This document shows, one piece after another, positions 31,995 to 39,460 of a stretch of 49,130 nt of DNA (its first letter is position 1; the number at the start of each line of letters is the position of its first letter). The stretch is taken from assembly GCA_016789345.1 (NCBI GenBank), contig JAEURG010000008.1, positions 1-49,130 on the forward strand, read 5' to 3'. This DNA comes from Anaerolineales bacterium. GTDB taxonomy: Bacteria; Chloroflexota; Anaerolineae; Anaerolineales; Villigracilaceae. A program made the translations under genes and the position numbers. The notes below the pieces were generated by a model that saw nothing but the letters and a program-made list of their open reading frames with translations, made no database searches and was not told the DNA's origin.

Positions 31995-33059
31995 ATGTTA
32001 TCTTCATTAAGTTATTTTGTCGTTCTAATTTCTATGAGCGCTGCGCTGTGGCTGGCGTTTTATTTGTTTGCGCGTGGGTTTCCTAGCCCGTTGGCTTTGC
32101 AAACTACATTTGCCTTAACAGCAATGGCGATTTTCTTTTGGCTTACTTACAACCATTTTTTTACCCCACTCCCACAATTGAATTACATCAAAGCCATTTT
32201 ATTAAATATAGCGATGGCAAGTTGGTATGAAGTAACTTACCGTTTATTGGAAAAAGATGCCCAACAAAAATGGCTTTGGATGCGATACGGCTTGTATGCG
32301 TTGTTATTCTTTTCCATTTTGTTGCTTATTTTATACAAACCAGAGGTTTCTCGAAGATTTGACGACGAACTTTATGTGGCTCAATTAGATGGCTCATTGC
32401 CGAATGTAATTTACAGCCTCACGCAAATTGGATTAACAGCCGGTCTGATGTTTAATCTTTTTATTGGGAAGAAAATCCGCTTCACGCCACAGGGACGGTT
32501 GTTTCTCGCCGCTTCATTTTGTATCGCCTTCGCGCTGGTTTATGGAATCGTTTCTCTCATCTTTTCCACTGTTCCTTTTCCGCGCCTTGTGCAAGACGGT
32601 TTGGTATTTAGCGGCTTTTTTATTTTAGGTCTTTCGGTTTTACGGCATCAAAGTTTGTTAGAGCGTCGCACGGTTTTTCAAGATTTTCCTCTCACTTTGC
32701 TTGTTATCGCCAGCCTTGCGTTGATTTACATTTTTCTGGCTTCAATCTTCTTTCATGTGCAAGCCAATATGTTTGCAAGTTTAATTGGCGTTGTAGTTAT
32801 TACACATTCCATTTACGACTTGACCAGAGAGTTTTTAGAAAGATATCGCGCCAAACAAGAAAGACAATTCCGTAAAGTAGTTCTTCGCTTTGATTTACAA
32901 ACATCTCAAGCTTATTTGCAAAAGACGTTAGAAGCACTGTGTGAGCAAATAAACGCCTCGGCTGGTTTGGTAGCAGTTCGAGAAGGGGAACACTTTGCAG
33001 TTGCGGCTTCTAAAAACTCAATCTCAGTTAATACAGAAGTGCCTTACCCGCCATTTTAA
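31995..33059 (+). CDS. Receptor-like membrane protein, 5' half of a gene split by an in-frame TAA
   Basis: 354 residues from ATG 31995; a GTG at 31968 is in frame but has no better ribosome site. A TATAAT at 31927-31932 is a possible -10. It has about eight transmembrane helices (from YFVVLISMSAALWLAFYLF to LALIYIFLASIFF) in the style of 7TM sensory input domains. A coiled stretch (LTREFLERYRAKQERQFRK) and the start of a GAF-like domain (LQKTLEALCEQINASAGLVAV) follow. The frame meets TAA at 33057-33059 but stays open after it for 675 more bases, in the same frame, to 33734. The GAF domain is cut in the middle, so this is one gene interrupted by a single nonsense codon. Confidence 0.72.
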   Translation: MLSSLSYFVVLISMSAALWLAFYLFARGFPSPLALQTTFALTAMAIFFWLTYNHFFTPLPQLNYIKAILLNIAMASWYEVTYRLLEKDAQQKWLWMRYGLYALLFFSILLLILYKPEVSRRFDDELYVAQLDGSLPNVIYSLTQIGLTAGLMFNLFIGKKIRFTPQGRLFLAASFCIAFALVYGIVSLIFSTVPFPRLVQDGLVFSGFFILGLSVLRHQSLLERRTVFQDFPLTLLVIASLALIYIFLASIFFHVQANMFASLIGVVVITHSIYDLTREFLERYRAKQERQFRKVVLRFDLQTSQAYLQKTLEALCEQINASAGLVAVREGEHFAVAASKNSISVNTEVPYPPF

Positions 33060-33203
33060 GATACTGTCCTTGCGTCTTTCAGTGGGAGGATAAAAAATAT
33101 CCAATGGGCATCTTCCATTTTTGATGACAACCACCAAATTGCTTTTGTAGGTATCGGCGAACCAACTCATCGGATTGATTACTCATCAGGCGAGTTAGAT
33201 TTA

Positions 33204-33734
33204 TTGCAAGAATTTACCGACTATGTAAGTTTAATCTTATCAATTAGTACGAATCGAAAAGAGAATCAAGAAGTTTTTCAATCAAAATATCAAGTGGCTA
33301 CTGCAAATGTTATCGAAGCGCTTACTCACGCGCCAGACGAAGCGGTAGTAAAAATGACAGAAGAGGGCCTAAGAAAATTTCATGACTACATTAAACTTGG
33401 TCAATCACCATTAGCGGAATGGTTAGGTTTGCAGGGAAAGTCTCACATTGAGCGTGGAAAGAAAGTGCAAGCAATTTTACGCAACGGGGTAGACGCTCTG
33501 CGCCCGTTAGGTGAACGCCCTGAAGAACCGTTGCCAAGAGATTGGTACAATTATGCGATTTTATATGACGCATATATTAAAGGTGTATCAAACAACGAGG
33601 TGATGGCGCGTTTGTATGTTTCGGAAGGGACATTTCATCGTAATCGTCGTAATGCAGTGCGCGGTGTGACACGCTGGTTGATTGAGAAAAAAATTAGTAT
33701 CGCTTCTTCAAAATCTATGACTAATGTACTGTGA
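33204..33734 (+). pseudogene. 3' half of the split receptor gene (GAF end plus HTH-like region)
   Basis: The frame is the continuation of 31995-33059 across TAA 33057-33059; residues between (DTVLASFSGRIKNIQWASSI) match GAF strands. TTG 33204 is the first possible restart and has no ribosome site. The end holds a long helical linker (RKFHDYIKLGQSPLAEWLGL) and a helix-turn-helix-like stretch VMARLYVSEGTFHRNRRNAV, so the intact protein would link a membrane sensor and GAF domain to a DNA-binding tail. Without re-initiation or read-through this half is not made. The rest of the frame shows no other damage, so the stop is recent, polymorphic, or an assembly error. Confidence 0.65.
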
Positions 33735-33786
33735 CATCTAAAAAATGATATGCTAAAATAAGAGAAAATTTACAAAGGAGAATTGT

Positions 33787-34569
33787 ATGAAAGTATCTCG
33801 CCCATTTTACTTTATTGTTGCCCTTGTTCTAATTGTTAGTTTAGCCTGTGGCATTGATTTTGGCAATGAACCAGCCACCCAAGCCCCGCCGCCACAACAA
33901 CCTACCCAAGAGCAACAACAGCAACCTCAGCAACAACCTACCCAAGAGCAACAACAGCAACAGCAACAACAACAGCAACAACAACCGCAACAGCCTTCCT
34001 CTGGTCCTTTCTTCACTGAAGAATTTGACTCTGACCCAAATTGGTATTATGAAGTGATTAAGGGTATTGAAAAATCAGACGCGGACAAAATCAAAATTAC
34101 TTTTGATGACAGCCTGATGATTTTTGAAATTCCAGACCCTGGCTTATACGCATATTACCTTTACGAAGGCTATGAGTATGATGATGTCAAAATTACTATT
34201 AAATTTGAGAATCGTGGTGTAAATTCTCAACAAGTCAGCCTGGTATGCCGTGCAGGTGACGATGGCTGGTATGAATGGGCAGTTGGTAGTGATGGCTTGT
34301 GGGATTTGTATGCTATCAGTGGCGGATATAACCGTGTGACGAATGGCGGTTCAAATGACATTAAGCAAGGGAAAGATGTCAACGAATATTCGATGACTTG
34401 TGAGGGCGATAAAATTTCTTTCTTCATTAATGGAAAAGAACAAAAAGGAAGCCCTTACACTGACCGTAATTACGGTTTCCGTAAAGGTTCTGTTGGTTTT
34501 TCAATCTCTTCACTTAACGCAACCCCTGTGAAGATTGAGGTAGACTACCTTGAAATTTCTGAGCCGTAG
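33787..34569 (+). CDS. Lipoprotein with poly-Gln linker and lectin-like domain
   Basis: 260 residues. YFIVALVLIVSLACGIDFG is a lipoprotein signal. Residues 32-75 are almost all Gln and Pro, encoded by CAACAG-type repeats (33893-33991) that are likely to vary in length by slippage. The rest is a beta-sandwich: FFTEEFDSDPNWYYEVIKG, then KITIKFENRGVNSQQVSL, GWYEWAVGSDGLWDLYAI and ISFFINGKEQKGSPYTDRNY. This is the concanavalin-A-like shape of DUF1080/LamG domains, which bind or cut sugars. No catalytic residues can be named. AAAGGAGAATTGT precedes the ATG. Confidence 0.72.
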   Translation: MKVSRPFYFIVALVLIVSLACGIDFGNEPATQAPPPQQPTQEQQQQPQQQPTQEQQQQQQQQQQQQPQQPSSGPFFTEEFDSDPNWYYEVIKGIEKSDADKIKITFDDSLMIFEIPDPGLYAYYLYEGYEYDDVKITIKFENRGVNSQQVSLVCRAGDDGWYEWAVGSDGLWDLYAISGGYNRVTNGGSNDIKQGKDVNEYSMTCEGDKISFFINGKEQKGSPYTDRNYGFRKGSVGFSISSLNATPVKIEVDYLEISEP

Positions 34570-34583
34570 TTTTAGAATTAAGT

Positions 34584-34627
34584 AAAAAAATATCCCACAG
34601 GTTCAAAACCTGCGGGATATTTTTTTT
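34584..34627. terminator. Bidirectional terminator
   Basis: AAAAATATCCC-A-CAGGTT / AACCTG-C-GGGATATTTTTT; 17-bp stem with one mismatch and A/T runs, between convergent lipoprotein and membrane protein genes. Confidence 0.88.
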
Positions 34628-34628
34628 A

Positions 34629-35111
34629 TTATTTCCCTGCCACTTTGCGAATGGTCTTTGGTTTTTTCGGCGTTTCTGGAGTTTCAGAAACAGATGACTC
34701 TTCGATGACCACAGGGGTAGTATCAGTTTGAGGTTGAGGAGCAGGCATCCCCGTAGTATTGAGGCGTTTGAAGTACTCTCTCACAGCCACATCGTTGAAG
34801 AAAATCAACAAGAGGATGCCGACCACTGCAGAGAAAATATTCCCATAAAACAATGTCAGAATTTGAAAAACAGCCAATGGGGTAGAGGGTTGCACAGGCT
34901 CGGGTTGGGTGCTTAACAACTTGGCGGCATAAATAATTTCAAATATGCCGAGAATAGTGGGCAAAATGGTGATGGGTAAGCATATCACACCGACGATTGT
35001 GCCAAGCGCAGTGGCAGATGCCACGAACCCCCAAAATAAATTGATAATACCGCTGACAAGTGTCATTACGGCGATGGCAGTTACTAAGCCAGGTTTTTGT
35101 TCAGTATTCAT
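34629..35111 (-). CDS. Small four-helix membrane protein of unknown function
   Basis: 160 residues with four hydrophobic segments (TAIAVMTLVSGIINLFWGFV, VGVICLPITILPTILGIFEI, and two more around AVFQILTLFYG and AVVGILLLIFF). The C-terminal 45 residues are Pro/Thr/Glu- and finally Lys-rich (KKPKTIRKVAGK) and should be cytosolic. The family is not recognised. AAGGAGTAACAA precedes ATG 35111. It stands between two terminator-bounded units. Confidence 0.65.
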   Translation of the reverse strand: MNTEQKPGLVTAIAVMTLVSGIINLFWGFVASATALGTIVGVICLPITILPTILGIFEIIYAAKLLSTQPEPVQPSTPLAVFQILTLFYGNIFSAVVGILLLIFFNDVAVREYFKRLNTTGMPAPQPQTDTTPVVIEESSVSETPETPKKPKTIRKVAGK

Positions 35112-35174
35112 TTGTTACTCCTTAATTTTTGTATCACCACCACATACGACTGAACACATGATTTGGTTGCAGAA

Positions 35175-36056
35175 TTATGGCTGTTGAAAAGTAAGTAAAA
35201 CCCCGCCAAGATATTGAAACCCATTCGGCTCTGTGCAAATAGACGCCGAAATATTTGGCACAAACGAACCACCTGTCACAATGCGAATGTTATAAATCGT
35301 ATCTGCTTGCATCACAAAATCGGCATATCCGTTGCCAAGTTCAGGTTTGAAGCCAGTAAAAAATTTATCTTCGCCTTGATTCCATGTGACGATGATTTCA
35401 ACGCCAGCCACTTGATTACGGCGCGAATCCATAAACATCAATTGCATTAATGCAGGTTTGCTTGGTTCGCAAAATGATTCTTGCCCTACCAATGCAAACG
35501 GTGCGCCGAACGCCAATGTAGATGTAGCAACAGGGCGTGGCGTAATCGTTTCAGAAAAAGTCGGTACGAATGGAGTTTGCTCAAAAAATAAAGTTGGGAT
35601 GGAAGTACCTTGCGCCTCTTCTGTGACGTTTGGGCTGGTGTCTGTTCCCCCAACCGTAGATTCAACTTGCGGCGTATTTAATGAAGTCGGTAATGGCGTG
35701 GGTGTATTAAGATTGCTGACATAACCAAGTTGTAAATCGGTGGCGAGTTGCGCCAACGGGCGAACTTTTTCAAACGACTCTCCAGCCGCTAACATGCGTT
35801 GGGCTTGTGCGCTTAATGCGCCAATGGGGTCAGCATCACCTAATAAACTTAATCTGGCTCTGGCGCGTGCTAAATCTTGAGTAGATTGATACGAAGCGGC
35901 GATGACAACTCGATATTGGTCTTTGAAGTCTGCTCGCAGAATAGAAGGGTTAGCATCCACGTATGTGACAGGCGAGAGAAACCATGAATAAGCAAGACCA
36001 AGTCCAAGTCCGATAAGAAGCGCGAGGATGATGTGAAGGGTTGAGTTTCGAGTCAT
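35175..36056 (-). CDS. Membrane-anchored protein, paralog 1 of a tandem pair
   Basis: 293 residues. One N-terminal transmembrane helix (LHIILALLIGLGLGLAYSWF) is followed by an outside domain. The stretch YVDANPSILRADFKDQYRVV, A..ARARLSLLGDADP, then QRMLAAGESFEKVRPLAQL is shared with the adjacent paralog. A Thr/Ser-rich linker (about 115-170) and a C-terminal beta-rich domain (LMFMDSRRNQVAGVEIIVTW) with one or two Cys occur only here. Function unknown. Its ATG overlaps the stop of the paralog as ATGA, so they are coupled. Confidence 0.7.
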   Translation of the reverse strand: MTRNSTLHIILALLIGLGLGLAYSWFLSPVTYVDANPSILRADFKDQYRVVIAASYQSTQDLARARARLSLLGDADPIGALSAQAQRMLAAGESFEKVRPLAQLATDLQLGYVSNLNTPTPLPTSLNTPQVESTVGGTDTSPNVTEEAQGTSIPTLFFEQTPFVPTFSETITPRPVATSTLAFGAPFALVGQESFCEPSKPALMQLMFMDSRRNQVAGVEIIVTWNQGEDKFFTGFKPELGNGYADFVMQADTIYNIRIVTGGSFVPNISASICTEPNGFQYLGGVLLTFQQP

Positions 36057-36394
36057 GGGGAATATGTCTGCATGGCGGTTAATAAAGTTTGCAAATATTG
36101 AATTTCTGTTTCTGTAAAATTATTTGCAATGGCATATTCCAACGCATTGGCTGTGATAATGGCAGGTGATTCGCTTCCTAAAATTGCAAGTTTGCGCGCG
36201 GCAGTTTCTGAATCAAAATCATGTTGAAATCCTTCAGCGGTCATCAATACATAATCTACTTGATAATCTTGGCGTAAAATATTGGGTGTTACATCTACAT
36301 ATTCAATGGGGTCAATGACCCAACCATAGATTAAACCCAAAGCAATTCCAATGGCGAGGGCGATGAAAATTTTTATAAGATGAGACGAAGACAT
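36053..36394 (-). CDS. Membrane-anchored protein, paralog 2 of a tandem pair
   Basis: 113 residues from ATG 36394; the open frame continues 20 codons upstream, but only into the SRP RNA terminator. It has an N-terminal anchor (LIKIFIALAIGIALGLIYGW) and the short domain IEYVDVTPNILRQDYQVDYV, TAARKLAILGSESP. It matches the N-terminal 110 residues of its neighbour and lacks the linker and C-terminal domain. The stop forms an ATGA overlap with the next start. The pair may form a hetero-complex at the membrane. Confidence 0.68.
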   Translation of the reverse strand: MSSSHLIKIFIALAIGIALGLIYGWVIDPIEYVDVTPNILRQDYQVDYVLMTAEGFQHDFDSETAARKLAILGSESPAIITANALEYAIANNFTETEIQYLQTLLTAMQTYSP

Positions 36395-36424
36395 GCTGGG
36401 ATTATAAATTATCTTAATAACTTC

Positions 36425-36442
36425 GCCGCCGAAAACGGCGGC
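36425..36442 (-). terminator. Terminator of the SRP RNA gene
   Basis: GCCGCCG (36425-36431) and CGGCGGC (36436-36442) form a seven-pair GC stem with a 4-nt loop, 27 nt beyond the RNA on the minus strand, followed there by GAAGTTATTAAG. The T run is weak. Confidence 0.6.
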
Positions 36443-36468
36443 TTGAGCAATCAAATCATAAAATATCT

Positions 36469-36564
36469 GAGCAGGTTACTGGCGGCACCCGAAGACGCTT
36501 ACTTACCGTTGCTACCTTTCGGTCCTGGCGGGGTTCGCAAGGTTTCGCCGCGCCAGACCTGCCC
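36469..36564 (-). ncRNA. ffs: Bacterial small SRP RNA (4.5S)
   Basis: About 96 nt. Read on the minus strand, the 5' end GGGCAGGTCTGGCG pairs with the 3' end CGCCAGTAACCTGCTC to close the long hairpin. The apical SRP54/Ffh-binding part carries the conserved asymmetric loop and tetraloop region: CCAGGACCGAAAGGTAGCAA. This RNA forms the signal recognition particle with Ffh and targets membrane proteins. It has its own promoter and terminator. The ends are set by base pairing and may be off by a few nucleotides. Confidence 0.93.
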
Positions 36565-36575
36565 AGACGGGCGTA

Positions 36576-36604
36576 AGCATACTCGAATGAAGTGGGTGTG
36601 TCAA
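36576..36604 (-). promoter_or_regulatory. Sigma-70-type promoter of the SRP RNA
   Basis: On the minus strand TTGACA (36599-36604) and TATGCT (36576-36581) have a 17-bp spacer, with the -10 12 bp before the RNA 5' end: consensus -35 and a good -10. Confidence 0.82.
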
Positions 36605-36611
36605 ATATAGA

Positions 36612-37994
36612 CTACCCTTTTTCTGTTTCAATCATTTCGAGGAAAATATCTACCAAACGAGACTCAAACAGGGTGCCTGATTTTTCTTGCAAATACGCAA
36701 TCACTTCTTTGCGAGGTAATTTTTTTCTATAAGGTCTATCACTAGATAACGCATCCCACACATCTACAATTGCGAACATGCGTGCCGCAAGTGGAATTTC
36801 TTCACCTTTGAGCCCGCGCGGATAACCACTTCCATCCCAGCGTTCATGATGAAAGAAGGGAATCTCAAGTGCCGGGTGTAAATAAGAAATATTTGAAAGC
36901 ATTTCAAAAGCATATACTGGATGCTGACGCATTTTTATCCATTCCCCTTCATCTAATGGACCCGGCTTTTGTAAAATTTCATCAGGAATTGCCATTTTGC
37001 CCATGTCGTGCAATAACGCACCTCGTTTGATGTGTACCATTTCTTCATCAGTGAAGCCGAGTTTTGAAGCGACACGAAGCGTCAATTCAGTGACGCGTTG
37101 TGTATGACCTTCAGTTTCACGGTCGCGTAAATCTAAGGCACGTACCCAGCCTTCGATTGTTTTTTCATACGCTTCTTGCAAATTGCTATGCGCGAGTTGT
37201 AAAGCCTCTTCATTTTTCTTCCTTTCAGTAATATCGCGTGAGGCTGTTTGAATTTCTGTCAACTCGTTAGTGTTTTTATCAAACACGGCACGCGCTGAGG
37301 ATTCTAACCAAACATAATAGCCTTCTTTATGTAAGGCGCGATAAGCAATAGTATAAGAATTTTTAATGGGGCGCTTTTCAAACAAACTCATCACCCATGG
37401 TCGGTCTTCTTCGTGCATTAAGTTAAAACTGATTTTGCCAGTTAATTCTTCTGGCTCGTAGCCGAGGATGGTTTTGCTGGCAGGGGAGACATATAACATC
37501 TTCCCGTCAGTGGTGAGGCGGGCTATCATGTCGCTTGCATTTTCTGCTAGTAAACGGAATTGTGCTTCACTGTCAAGCAAAGCCTTTTGCATGTAAATGC
37601 GTTCGGCACGTGCACGCCAAGCATCAATTGCTTTTTCTGCGATATGTGGCATATCCAGCATAGATTCTGGAGATTTAACAACATAATCTAAAGCACCAGA
37701 CTTGAGTGCTTCTACGGCTATTTTTTCGTTACCGTAGCTGGTCATTAAAATGATGGGGGTATATAGCGGGTCGTGATGACTGGGGAGCAGTTCCATGCTT
37801 TCGCCGTCTGGCAAACGCCAGTCTGCGATGATTAAGTCAGGTTCTTGTTTTTGGATAAACCCCCGCGCTTCGGTAAGTGATTTGACTCGCTGAATGGTGA
37901 AGCGGTCAGACTGGTCTTCAAAGGCTCGTTCAATTAACTCAGCATGAGGATCTTCATCTTCAATAAGAAGAACGCGGAACGTGTCTTCAGGCAT
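36612..37994 (-). CDS. Receiver-PAS-HD-GYP response regulator
   Basis: 460 residues from ATG 37994; TTG 38027 is in frame but would overlap the upstream gene. Residues 1-120 are a receiver (VLLIEDEDPHAELI; Asp of DLIIADWRLPDG accepts phosphate). A PAS domain follows (DSEAQFRLLAENASDMIARL, then YVSPASKTILGYEPEEL and DITERKKNEEAL). The HD-GYP domain at about 285-455 is complete: GHTQRVTELTLRVASKLG, LLHDMGKMAIPDEIL and HHERWDGSGYPRGLKGEEIP. These enzymes hydrolyse cyclic di-GMP. It is coupled to a CheY-like receiver 8 nt upstream, and lies divergently from the partner-switch genes. Confidence 0.93.
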   Translation of the reverse strand: MPEDTFRVLLIEDEDPHAELIERAFEDQSDRFTIQRVKSLTEARGFIQKQEPDLIIADWRLPDGESMELLPSHHDPLYTPIILMTSYGNEKIAVEALKSGALDYVVKSPESMLDMPHIAEKAIDAWRARAERIYMQKALLDSEAQFRLLAENASDMIARLTTDGKMLYVSPASKTILGYEPEELTGKISFNLMHEEDRPWVMSLFEKRPIKNSYTIAYRALHKEGYYVWLESSARAVFDKNTNELTEIQTASRDITERKKNEEALQLAHSNLQEAYEKTIEGWVRALDLRDRETEGHTQRVTELTLRVASKLGFTDEEMVHIKRGALLHDMGKMAIPDEILQKPGPLDEGEWIKMRQHPVYAFEMLSNISYLHPALEIPFFHHERWDGSGYPRGLKGEEIPLAARMFAIVDVWDALSSDRPYRKKLPRKEVIAYLQEKSGTLFESRLVDIFLEMIETEKG

Positions 37995-38002
37995 AGGCAA
38001 TT

Positions 38003-38446
38003 TTACGCATGTGGATTTGTATTCCAACCCAGCCAGTAAAAGCCTAAATCATTCATTAGTTTGCTAAATTCTTCAAACCCAACTGGTTTTACTAGATAAC
38101 TATTAACGTAGTTATCGTATGCTCGTGCCACATCTCTTTCTGCTTCGGACGTGGTTAAGATAATAACAGGAATGCTTTTGGTTTCTTCTTGCTGTTTGAT
38201 GGCTTGTAATACTTCAAGCCCATCAACGCGTGGAAGGCGTAAATCTAAAAGAATCATGTGTGGGCGTGGGCTAGACTCAGGAGTTTCATACTGCCCGCGC
38301 CGCAAGAGATAATCTAATGCGCTTTGACCATCAGTAAAGTGCATAATTCGATTGGCAATGCGATGGTCTTCCATCGTGCGAATCACTAGTTCTGCATGGT
38401 CTGCATTGTCTTCTACAAGCATAACGAGTACAGGTTCGCCCATCAT
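38003..38446 (-). CDS. CheY/Rcp1-like response regulator
   Basis: 147 residues, a single receiver domain. Acidic pair VEDNADHAEL, phospho-acceptor Asp in ILLDLRLPRVDGLEVL, the switch Thr in VIILTTSEAERD and Lys in NSYLVKPVGFEEF are all present. The extended C-terminus (NDLGFYWLGWN) matches cyanobacterial Rcp1-type regulators that serve phytochrome-like kinases. No histidine kinase lies in the window. AGAAGGAGAAAAGA precedes ATG 38446. It ends 8 nt before the HD-GYP gene. Confidence 0.93.
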   Translation of the reverse strand: MMGEPVLVMLVEDNADHAELVIRTMEDHRIANRIMHFTDGQSALDYLLRRGQYETPESSPRPHMILLDLRLPRVDGLEVLQAIKQQEETKSIPVIILTTSEAERDVARAYDNYVNSYLVKPVGFEEFSKLMNDLGFYWLGWNTNPHA

Positions 38447-38532
38447 TCTTTTCTCCTTCTATATATTGCTATTGTAAACCATTTGCCTGTTTCAAGCATA
38501 GTGTTTTACACCTCTTTAATGTTTATAAGCCG

Positions 38533-38541
38533 TGATATAAT
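38533..38541 (+). promoter_or_regulatory. Extended -10 promoter of the partner-switch genes
   Basis: TGATATAAT is a full TGnTATAAT extended -10 box; the start of transcription would be near 38548, about 39 nt before the STAS start codon. The -35 region is poor, as is usual for this promoter type. Confidence 0.6.
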
Positions 38542-38586
38542 TTGACCATTCAGTACGCAAAAATCACTTGTTGGCAAGGAGAAGCT

Positions 38587-38922
38587 ATGGAAGTCACTAC
38601 ACAAGAATTCAAACATTGTGACCTGATTACAGTAAAAGGGCGGGTTGATAGTTCCACTGCCCCACAATTTACAAAAGAACTTGAAAAGGCTACCAACAAT
38701 GGACGTTATAAAATTGCGCTAGATATGAGTGAATTGGAATACATGTCTAGTGCGGGGTTTCGCGCCTTGCTTGCCACACAACGCAATTGTAAACGTTACA
38801 ATCGTGGCGAAGTGGTGTTAGCCCGCGTACCTGACCGAATCCGTGAGGCGCTTGAGTTAGCAGGCTTTACTGAACTTTTCAGAACATTTGACGACACAAC
38901 CGAAGCCGTAGGAAGTTTGTAG
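38587..38922 (+). CDS. STAS-domain anti-sigma factor antagonist (RsbV/SpoIIAA-like)
   Basis: 111 residues from ATG 38587, which follows GGCAAGGAGAAGCT; the open frame extends 15 codons further upstream over the promoter. The domain begins VKGRVDSSTAPQFTKELEKA, and the phosphorylation loop is DMSELEYMSSAGFRALL, with Ser54 and Ser55 as candidate acceptors. In partner switches the unphosphorylated antagonist binds the kinase (RsbW-like) and frees its target. The kinase and a phosphatase follow directly. Confidence 0.93.
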   Translation: MEVTTQEFKHCDLITVKGRVDSSTAPQFTKELEKATNNGRYKIALDMSELEYMSSAGFRALLATQRNCKRYNRGEVVLARVPDRIREALELAGFTELFRTFDDTTEAVGSL

Positions 38923-39004
38923 GCTAGAAAAAATTCGCCTAGCAGAATCAAGCCGACCCTTAAGCATGAGGCGCATCGCGCAATTTTAATAGAAAGACAG
39001 GAGA

Positions 39005-39049
39005 ATGCCGTCTCGTCATATCAAGAGACGGCATATCATTTTTTATTTT
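39005..39049 (+). terminator. Hairpin with U-rich tail between antagonist and kinase genes
   Basis: ATGCCGTCTC (39005-39014) pairs perfectly with GAGACGGCAT (39025-39034) around a 10-nt loop, followed by ATCATTTTTTATTTT up to the ATG at 39050. AGGAG at 38999-39003 stands directly before the stem. It could end most transcripts after the STAS gene or control kinase translation. Confidence 0.65.
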
Positions 39050-39457
39050 ATGCCAAGTATCACATACCCAGCCAGATTTGAATTTCTGGATGAAATCCGC
39101 GATATGGTTGCGGACATTGCTCGCGCAGGCGGGTTTTCAGAAAAAACAATTTATTCTTTACAACTTGCGGCAGATGAAGCCGCAACCAATATTATTGAAC
39201 ATGCTTATGCAGGCGTTAAGAACGCTTCCTTTTCTGTAACTTGCGAAATGCAAGGCGATAAAATTATTATCATGATGCACGATAATGGAAAATCATTTGA
39301 CTCAAGTGCTGTAAAAGAACCAAACTTAAAAGCAGACCTTGCTAAACGGCAGATTGGCGGCTTGGGTGTGTATCTGATGCGAAAGTTGATGGATACTGTT
39401 CATTACGAATCATCCAAAGCTGGCAATGTGCTGACGATGACCAAACGAAGGGAATAA
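39050..39457 (+). CDS. Anti-sigma factor serine kinase (RsbW-like HATPase)
   Basis: 135 residues from ATG 39050; ATG 39005 is in frame but its 15 codons are the hairpin stem. A GHKL fold ATPase: N box AADEAATNIIEHAYAG, G1 box HDNGKSFDSSA, G2 region GGLGVYLMRKLMDTVHY. RsbW-type kinases phosphorylate the antagonist and sequester a sigma factor or other client. No sigma factor gene is nearby, so the client is unknown. Its stop is 3 nt before the phosphatase gene. Confidence 0.92.
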   Translation: MPSITYPARFEFLDEIRDMVADIARAGGFSEKTIYSLQLAADEAATNIIEHAYAGVKNASFSVTCEMQGDKIIIMMHDNGKSFDSSAVKEPNLKADLAKRQIGGLGVYLMRKLMDTVHYESSKAGNVLTMTKRRE

Positions 39458-39460
39458 CTC

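Noticed and set aside
33057-33059. Stop codon recoded as selenocysteine or pyrrolysine
   Set aside because: The codon is TAA, which is not used for either amino acid, and no insertion element is visible.
36380-36610. Plus-strand open frame over the SRP RNA region
   Set aside because: The DNA is fully explained by the minus-strand SRP RNA, its terminator and its promoter; the translated product resembles nothing.
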